The notes below the pieces were generated by a model, which made no database searches, was not told the origin of the DNA, and saw only the letters and a program-made list of their open reading frames with translations. A stretch of DNA of 32,417 nucleotides from an uncultured Granulosicoccaceae bacterium (lineage in GTDB: Bacteria > Pseudomonadota > Gammaproteobacteria > Granulosicoccales > Granulosicoccaceae): the NCBI GenBank assembly GCA_938028465.1, contig CALJAA010000050.1:1-32417 (forward strand), written 5' to 3'. The translations under genes and the position numbers were made by a program. Positions 15,761-23,300 of this stretch are shown in pieces. Within the stretch, counting starts at the first letter, position 1. Each line of letters opens with the position of its first letter.

Positions 15761-17641
15761 ATGACGCTTGTGATACCCCCAAGACAGCGGCTTGCCTCCC
15801 AGGCAAGTTTTGCTGTGTCCGCAGTTTTTATACTGCTGGCATTGCTCGTATCTACGGTTGCACGAGCGTTTGATCTCACCAGCTATATGGAAATCGTGCT
15901 GGTTGAAGACGTCGGCACTTCATGGGTGACCGTTCCTTTAGAGAATTTCTACGCCAACGCCATACCGGTTTGTACTTACGTACTCGGCACTTTTGCTGGT
16001 AGCGCACCGGGTTACACCAACCCACCTGCCGTTACTCGCATACGAAACATCTCGGCATCGTCTTTTGATTTGCGCATTCAAGGTTGGGAAGACAGCAGCG
16101 CTACCGCTAACGATGTGCACTGTGTAATTGTGGATGAAGGTGTTCATACACTTCCAGATGGCCGCAAGGTGGAAGCACATACGGTGGTCTCGGATCAGAC
16201 AACGGGCCAGCATATCGTTGGTGGCGGTTGGCAAAATTCTTATCTTGAAAACGTGTCTGGAGATTTAATACACACGTTTAATAGCCCGGTTGTATTAGGG
16301 CAGGTAATGTCATACAACGACAATCGCGCCAGTGTGTTTTACAGCAATGACTGTGAAAGCCGTCAGAACAATCCTTTCCATCAAAACTTTGCTGACGGCA
16401 TATGTGTAGGTAAGCACATCGGCATGATAGCAAGCACACGTGCACCAGAAACCTTGGGCTACATCGTCGCCGAAGCCGGTAGCGGTACGGTTAACAATAT
16501 ATTTTATGAATTGGCATTAGGTTCAGATTCGGTTGCTGGGAATAATAATGGTAACACTGGCGATACCTACGCTTTGTCTCGCCATCACACTATCGCTGTA
16601 TTGCATCAAGCAGGCGAAGACGGTGGGAATGGCTCTTGGGCAGTACTTTATGGTGATGATCCGCTGGCTGGCAATGATATGGATCTGGCTGTTGATGAGG
16701 AGATTGTTGCACGTGACGCGTCGCGAAACCACACCAACGAACCTGTTTACTACTGGGCATTCGCCGCATCGGAGCTAACGCTACAAAAAAATCTGATCAA
16801 CAATAGTGGTGGTACAGCAAGTTTACTCGACTTTACGTTATCTGCTGCGGGTACTGATCCATTTGCGGGTATCAGTGGTACTGAGGATGTAACTGATATC
16901 AATGTAACGCCAGGTACCTACACGTTAAGCGAAACGCTTGTCAGTGGTTACGACACGACCGGTTGGAGCTGTATCGGAGCAAGTTCATCAACAGCCACCA
17001 GTGTTGAGCTGCAAGCGGGCGATGATGCAATTTGTACCATCGTTAATGATGACCGCCCATTTAGTCAGCTCACGCTGCTAAAGGATGTCACTAACGACAG
17101 TGGTGGCACCGCAACAGATGCCGATTTCCAACTCACCTACGACACGCCCGGTTTTATGGGTACAGGAGTAGAGGGTGATGGGGCGATTACCGCCGTTACT
17201 GTCCCACCTGGAGATTACACGCTTTCCGAAACGTCGTTGATTGGCTACGAACTAGAAGCCATTCAATGTGACGGCAGTGATGCAGACGGCAGCGATGGTT
17301 TAACTATCGCCGATGGTGAAACGGTTACCTGCACGTTTATTAATAACGATCTAGGTGTTGATCTATCTATCGTGAAGACGGTTGATGACCCATCACCCAA
17401 CGTTGGCCAGACGGTCACGTTTACTTTGCTGATTTCAAACAGCGGCCCTGACGAAGCGACCAACGTATCCGTAGAGGATGTGGTTAAAGCTGGCTTCAGT
17501 TATGTGCCTGCCACCATTACTGGCGCGGATTCGCGCAATGATTCTGACCCCTCAGGTACTGGACTCGCCTGGGTCATCAATAGTTTGCCATCCGGCGCAA
17601 ATACTTCGGTCTCTTTCGAGGCTGTGGTGCAGGCGCCATAG
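15761..17641 (+). CDS. P1: exported lectin-like / SpaA-like / truncated DUF11 surface protein
   Basis: A 626-residue protein with a long signal peptide (hydrophobic VSAVFILLALLVSTVARA, cleavage near residue 36). Residues 37-333 form a beta-rich domain with VTRIRNISASSFDLRIQGWE and GVHTLPDGRKVEAH. These motifs recall H-type-lectin-like modules I remember from large adhesins. Two SpaA-like (prealbumin-fold) modules follow at about 337-430 and 436-530, each ending CTIVNDD or CTFINND. A DUF11 module starts at 531 (LGVDLSIVKTVDD) but stops abruptly at VSFEAVVQAP, without the last strands of the fold. There is no anchor, sortase motif or barrel. It is the first gene of the operon; P2 starts 10 bases after its stop. 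I infer it is the distal tip of a fibre. Confidence 0.8.
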   Translation: MTLVIPPRQRLASQASFAVSAVFILLALLVSTVARAFDLTSYMEIVLVEDVGTSWVTVPLENFYANAIPVCTYVLGTFAGSAPGYTNPPAVTRIRNISASSFDLRIQGWEDSSATANDVHCVIVDEGVHTLPDGRKVEAHTVVSDQTTGQHIVGGGWQNSYLENVSGDLIHTFNSPVVLGQVMSYNDNRASVFYSNDCESRQNNPFHQNFADGICVGKHIGMIASTRAPETLGYIVAEAGSGTVNNIFYELALGSDSVAGNNNGNTGDTYALSRHHTIAVLHQAGEDGGNGSWAVLYGDDPLAGNDMDLAVDEEIVARDASRNHTNEPVYYWAFAASELTLQKNLINNSGGTASLLDFTLSAAGTDPFAGISGTEDVTDINVTPGTYTLSETLVSGYDTTGWSCIGASSSTATSVELQAGDDAICTIVNDDRPFSQLTLLKDVTNDSGGTATDADFQLTYDTPGFMGTGVEGDGAITAVTVPPGDYTLSETSLIGYELEAIQCDGSDADGSDGLTIADGETVTCTFINNDLGVDLSIVKTVDDPSPNVGQTVTFTLLISNSGPDEATNVSVEDVVKAGFSYVPATITGADSRNDSDPSGTGLAWVINSLPSGANTSVSFEAVVQAP

Positions 17642-17651
17642 GACGTATATC

Positions 17652-20294
17652 ATGAAGAAATATAACCCATCAAAAGCGCTTGCTGCACGGAAGCGACAAA
17701 TCAGAAGACGCCGAGCGGCCGCTGTATTAATCGGGGTATTGATCCCGTTAACGGCTTATTCGCTAACACTAACTGATTATCTCAATACGGCTGAAGTTTC
17801 GCCATCGAGTAATCAGTTTGAGGCGGATGGCACTAACAACTTTGGACAAGTTCAAGTAACGCCTAACGCGGAACTGACTATTGTCAAAGTGGTTGAAAAC
17901 GACAATGGCGGCTTGGCGGGCATTGGTGATTTCACTGTGACAACCAGCGCAGGCCCATTGGCGTTTGATACTGGTGTAACAGCTGGTACCACCATAACTT
18001 TTACATCTGATACGCTGTACCTCGCGCCAGGCACATTCTCGTTAATTGAGGATGACGTAGCTGGCTATGCTGAAGGCACTTGGTCTTGTTCGGCTGGTAC
18101 GGTTAACAACGCAAGCTTTAACGCAGGCGAGGTCGCACTTGCTTTTGGTGAGCAAGCTACTTGTACGATCATCAATAACGATATTGCACCGACGTTAACG
18201 CTGACTAAAACGCTGGTTAATGATAATGGTGGCAATTTAACAATCGCAGACTTTGATATTTCAGTTGATGGTACTGAAGTAGTAAGTGGCGTAGCAAATA
18301 CAGTTGCAGCTAATGTCGATATCGATGTTAGTGAACTGGATATTGATGGATATACGCAAGGCACTTGGTCTTGTGTGGATGCAAACACATTAACGACCGG
18401 CTTACCAACTGCCGGTGCAGCTACTGGCACTATCGTTAACTTGCTGCCGGGCTCTGCGGTAACGTGTGAAGTGACCAATGATGATATCGCGCCTACTCTC
18501 AGCCTAACCAAGAATCTAGTTAATGATCACGGCGGTAACTTGGCGATCACCGACTTTGATATCGCGATTGCAGGTACTGAGGTGGTAAGTGGTGTTGCCA
18601 CAACGGTTGGTGCAAATGCACCAATCACTATTTCAGAACTTGATATAGATGGATATGACGAAGGCACATGGGCTTGTAGTGATGCTAATACATTAACGAC
18701 AGGCTTACCAACAGCAGGTGCCGCGACAGGTGTTGATGTCACACTGGCTCCAGGCTCGGTAGTGGATTGCGTCATCACTAATGATGACATTCAGCCCACG
18801 CTCACGCTTGTTAAGACTCTGGTCAATAACAACGGTGGTAACAACACGGTTGAAGATTTTGATATCTCAATTGATGGGGTAGAGGTTGTCAACAGTGCTG
18901 TTACACCAGTCACTGCAAACACACCAATCACCATCTCAGAGCTTGACCTAAATGGCTACACAGAAGGCACATGGTCTTGTGTGGATGCAAATAACTTGAC
19001 GACTACTTTACCAACGGCCGGCCTAGCAACATCGACCAGCTTAACGTTGCTTCCGGGCTCTGAAGTCACTTGTAGTATCACTAACGATGATTTAGCGCCA
19101 ACGCTAACGCTTAGCAAGGTATTGGTTAACGATAATGGTGGTGATCTAGCCATCGCAGACTTCGACATATCTATTGATGGTGTGGAAGTAGTTGATGGTG
19201 CTGCCAATATCGTAGCGTCTAATACGCCAATCACTATTTCTGAACTGGATTTGGATGGCTACACAGAAGGCACTTGGTCTTGTGTAGATGCCAATTCATT
19301 AACAACTGGATTACCCACTGCTGGCCTTGCAACAGGTGAGTCAATTACGCTAGTTGAAGGTTCGGATGTGACTTGTACGATATCGAATGATGATATAGCA
19401 CCAACATTGGCATTGAACAAAGTACTGGTTAATGACAATGGTGGTAACAGAACTATCTTGGATTTTGATATCTCGATAGATGGTGTTGAAGTAGCTGACG
19501 GTGCAGTGGCTGCAGTTGAGGCAAACACCCCAATTACGATTGCTGAACTTGAGCTAGATGGCTATACACCGGGTACTTGGAGCTGTGTCGATGCTAATGC
19601 GTTAACGACAGGCCTGCCAACTGCTGGTGTGGCGACGGGTGAAATCATCTCGCTTAAGCAGGGCTCGGAAGTGGTTTGCGAAATCACAAACGATGATATT
19701 GCTCCAATGCTGACGCTTAGCAAAACGGTTGTTAATGATAATGGCGGTAATCTAGCGGTTGCTGATTTTGACATCTCAATAGATGGTGTAGAAGTTGTAG
19801 ATGGCGTTGCAAATGCTGTTCAAGCGAATACGCCAATCACAATCAGTGAGCTTGATCTTGCGCCATATGCTGAAGGTACTTGGTCATGTTTTGATGCAAA
19901 CGCGCTTGCAACGGGCCTACCGACTACCGGCCTTGCAACGGGTGTTAGCGTAACGCTATTGCCTGGCTCTGATGTCACGTGTGAAATCACCAATAATGAC
20001 TTAGGTGTTGATCTGTCGATCGTGAAAGCGGTGGATGATAATACGCCTGATATCGGTCAGGTTATCCAATTTACTATGGAAGTATTCAATGCTGGCCCGG
20101 ATGAAGCGACTGCCGTAACAGTTACTGACGTGGTACCAAGTGGTTTTACCTATGTAGCGGGTTCGATCGTTGGTGGCGATGCAAGTAATGACACTGATCC
20201 AACAGCGGGTGGCTTGAGCTGGACGATTAATTCGATCCCCGCCGGTGCCACACCTGTTGTGTTGACCTTTGAAGCAACTGTTAACGCTCCATAA
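17652..20294 (+). CDS. P2: exported SpaA-repeat rod protein with truncated DUF11
   Basis: An 880-residue protein. The ATG at 17652 is chosen for its AGGA site and signal peptide: a very basic N-region (MKKYNPSKALAARKRQIRRR), then hydrophobic AAAVLIGVLIPLTAYS. The open frame extends upstream into P1, but that part overlaps P1 coding. Residues 38-72 (from TDYLNTAEVSPSSNQFEADG to QVQVTPN) look like the last strands of a DUF11 domain. Then comes one divergent SpaA-like module (73-176) and six 101-residue modules (177-782), each with the pattern LVNDNGG, DFDISIDG, GTWSC and VTC-x-I-x-NDD. A DUF11 (783-880) ends at LTFEATVNAP without its final strands. It sits between P1 and P3 and probably forms the shaft. 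Confidence 0.8.
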   Translation: MKKYNPSKALAARKRQIRRRRAAAVLIGVLIPLTAYSLTLTDYLNTAEVSPSSNQFEADGTNNFGQVQVTPNAELTIVKVVENDNGGLAGIGDFTVTTSAGPLAFDTGVTAGTTITFTSDTLYLAPGTFSLIEDDVAGYAEGTWSCSAGTVNNASFNAGEVALAFGEQATCTIINNDIAPTLTLTKTLVNDNGGNLTIADFDISVDGTEVVSGVANTVAANVDIDVSELDIDGYTQGTWSCVDANTLTTGLPTAGAATGTIVNLLPGSAVTCEVTNDDIAPTLSLTKNLVNDHGGNLAITDFDIAIAGTEVVSGVATTVGANAPITISELDIDGYDEGTWACSDANTLTTGLPTAGAATGVDVTLAPGSVVDCVITNDDIQPTLTLVKTLVNNNGGNNTVEDFDISIDGVEVVNSAVTPVTANTPITISELDLNGYTEGTWSCVDANNLTTTLPTAGLATSTSLTLLPGSEVTCSITNDDLAPTLTLSKVLVNDNGGDLAIADFDISIDGVEVVDGAANIVASNTPITISELDLDGYTEGTWSCVDANSLTTGLPTAGLATGESITLVEGSDVTCTISNDDIAPTLALNKVLVNDNGGNRTILDFDISIDGVEVADGAVAAVEANTPITIAELELDGYTPGTWSCVDANALTTGLPTAGVATGEIISLKQGSEVVCEITNDDIAPMLTLSKTVVNDNGGNLAVADFDISIDGVEVVDGVANAVQANTPITISELDLAPYAEGTWSCFDANALATGLPTTGLATGVSVTLLPGSDVTCEITNNDLGVDLSIVKAVDDNTPDIGQVIQFTMEVFNAGPDEATAVTVTDVVPSGFTYVAGSIVGGDASNDTDPTAGGLSWTINSIPAGATPVVLTFEATVNAP
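18180..19997 (+). repeat. Six tandem 303-bp coding repeats (SpaA-like modules of P2)
   Basis: Units start at 18180, 18483, 18786, 19089, 19392 and 19695, with the next module at 19998. The period is exactly 303 bp in all six, with no indels. Each unit codes a 101-residue module with two cysteines (WSC or WAC, and VTC, VVC or VDC). Protein similarity is high, while synonymous sites differ widely. The copies are therefore old or have diverged, yet kept in register by selection. Confidence 0.95.
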
Positions 20295-20321
20295 GTTTAG
20301 CGATAACACGCAAACGTGATA

Positions 20322-23300
20322 ATGACTCGCTTCATGCGCCAACTGCTGAACGGAACGCTAGCCCTGATCCTAGGATCAGGTGTTAGCTCCGTTTATGCAT
20401 TAACGGAAACTGACTTCACCAATCGATCGGGTGTTCAGGGTTCGTCTATGCAGTACGAAGCGAACAATGCCAACAACGTTAACGATGTGGTGATCTTACC
20501 TAAGGGCATGACGGTTACCAAAAGCGCTGACGTGTCAGGTTTATCTACACCTGTTAAAGCAGGTGATGTGATTGCGTATGAAATCGCGATTGAAAATACT
20601 GGCCTATTAACACTAACGAATATTCAATGGGCTGATTCGATCATCCCAGCAGCATCAATGAGCTTGGCATCTGGTGATACTGATGCTGATAACGAACTCG
20701 ATGCAGATGAAATCTGGATTGTTGAAGGTAATTACACCGTTGCTCAAACTGATCTTGATACTGATGGTGGTGGTGATGCCGATATTGATAACACAGTTAC
20801 TGTATCCGCAAATGAACTAACGGCTATCGATAGTAGTGTTGAAGTGCCTATTAACCAAGAGCCGTCTATGGCAATTGTCAAGGTTGTTGACTTAGCAACA
20901 ATCGGTTCACCGGCTACATTGAGCTACGAAATTGAACTGACCAATACGGGTAATGTTTCATTAACGGGTGTAGTTGTGAGTGACACCTTGCCAAATGGAG
21001 GCGCCGGTATATTAGCAGGGCCCCTAGTTGATACGGGCACTGTCAGCATATTGGATGTTGATGAGACATGGCAATATACTTTAAGCTACGCGGTGGATCA
21101 AGCCACCATTGATACAGGCGCCACGCTTGTTAACACTGCCACTGCAACCAGTGCCGAGACAGGCGCAAGCGTAGTTAGTGATACGGCAGAAACCGACATT
21201 ATCAACACACCATCATTTACCGTTGCTAAAATTGTAGATGTAGTGCAGATTGATGAGCCTGGTACGCTCAACTATACGATTACGCTTTTTAATGATGGTA
21301 ATCGTTCACTGAACAATATCGTATTAAGCGATACCTTACCTAATGGAGCAGTTGGTACCCTAGTCGGTCCAATAACCGATGTAAACACTGTGGGTGTGCT
21401 CGATGTTGGCGAAACATGGGAATACACTGGTAGTTACGCCGTTGATCAAGCTGATATTGATGCTGGTGCTGACCTGATTAACACGGTAAGCGTAACGTCG
21501 ACTGAAACAGGGGCAGTAACCAATACGGCCTCAGCCGTTACAACGATTCAAACCGCGCCTGCCTTAACTGTGAGTAAAGTGGTTGATCAAACTGCGATTA
21601 CAGCACCTGTTACATTGACGTATACCATTGCGGTTGAAAACACAGGCAATATATCGCTAGACAACATCGTAATAGAAGACACGCTCCCAAATGGTAGCCC
21701 TGCTGTTGTAACCGGGCCGGTTACTGATACTGGCTTAGCGGGAAGTTTAGATGTAGGCGAGCAGTGGGAATACACGGCGAGCTATGTTGTTACGCAACTG
21801 GATATTGATGACGGAGTTACGCTTACCAACCTTGTTACCGCGACTAGCAATCAAACGTCACCTGCCATTGAAACAGATACAGCGCTAACAACGATCACAC
21901 GCTCACCCGAATTTACGGTAAGCAAGGCCGTTGATCAATCAGCGGTTACCGAGCCATCTGTATTGGCGTATCAAATTGAGATTACTAACACTGGCAATAC
22001 CTCATTGTCATCGATTGGATTGGTGGACACCATGCCAGACGGTTCTGCCGGCGTATTAGCTGGGCCTACAGGTGATGGCTTAGTGGGTTCAGTACTCAAT
22101 GTAGGTGAAACGTGGGTATACACAACGCAGTACACGGTATCGCAAGACGAGATCAACGCAGGCGTTGATTTGGTTAATGCAATTGAGGTGACAACTGCTG
22201 AAGCAGGCAGCGAGTCAACTCAAGCGACCACGACTATTTCGCAAGCGCCGGGATTGAGTATCAGTAAACAGGCCGTTGAAACCTCTTTTACGGCGGTTGG
22301 CGATACTGTGAATTTTGATTTACTGGTGGTTAACAGCGGTAACGTCGCATTGGTTGATCTCAACATCGATGATCCGCTGGCAGACCCGGGTAGCGTAACG
22401 TGCGCACAACCACAACCCTTTCAGTTATTACCGGGGCAATCACTTGCTTGCTCTGCTGTAGTTACAGTCACTAGTGATCATGTGGTTGCAACAGAACTAA
22501 CAAATGTGGCAAGCGTTGCTGGCGTCGATTTATTAGGCAACGATATTTCAGCGCAAAGTTTAGTAGCCGCTGTGCCGATGGAACGTGTGCCACCTGTTGC
22601 AACTGATGAAACACAACTCAATAATGTGAGCACCAGTGTTACTAACTTCGCGGCTGCTGCTGATGATACTGATCCGAATGGTGATATCGATATCACCACA
22701 GCGCAATTTAGTGACCCAGCCGCTACCGATACTGATGGCGATGGTGACGCTGACACCTTAGCAGTAGTAGGTGAAGGCACATGGGCGTTTGATAACACGA
22801 CAGGTGAGGCCACGTTTACACCTGAAGCTGGATTTACAGCTGACCCAACGCCGGTTTCCTATACGGTGTCAGATGCAACTGATCTAGTGTCAAACACAGC
22901 ATTGCTCATAGCTGATTATCCTCAATCAGCACCAGTGGCAGTTGATGATTACATGCTGAACCCGCAATCGCCATCACCCGGCAACCCAACCACAGTCAAT
23001 GTGTTGGCTGCTAATGGTGGAGCTGCTGATTCTGATCCTGAAGATGATTTAGACGTTAGTACGATTAATTTTGTAAGCGCTAACGCGATAGATACTGATG
23101 GTGATGGAGATAACGATAGTTTGCTAGTGACAGGTGAGGGTCAGTGGGTTGTAGATCAACTGGGTAATGTTACGTTCACGCCAGCAGCTGGGTTCTTAGC
23201 TGACCCTACACCAATCAATTACACGGTGTCTGATGTGACAGGGCTTGCCTCTAACGACGCGATCATCACCGTTGAGTATCCGCAAACAGCACCGGTTGCA

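Noticed and set aside
17478-17651. Upstream extension of the P2 frame into P1
   Set aside because: It overlaps P1 coding sequence, while the ATG at 17652 has a ribosome site and begins a signal peptide.
18180-19997. Regular 303-bp repeats as a CRISPR or mobile array
   Set aside because: The repeats are in-frame coding modules of one protein with no spacers.
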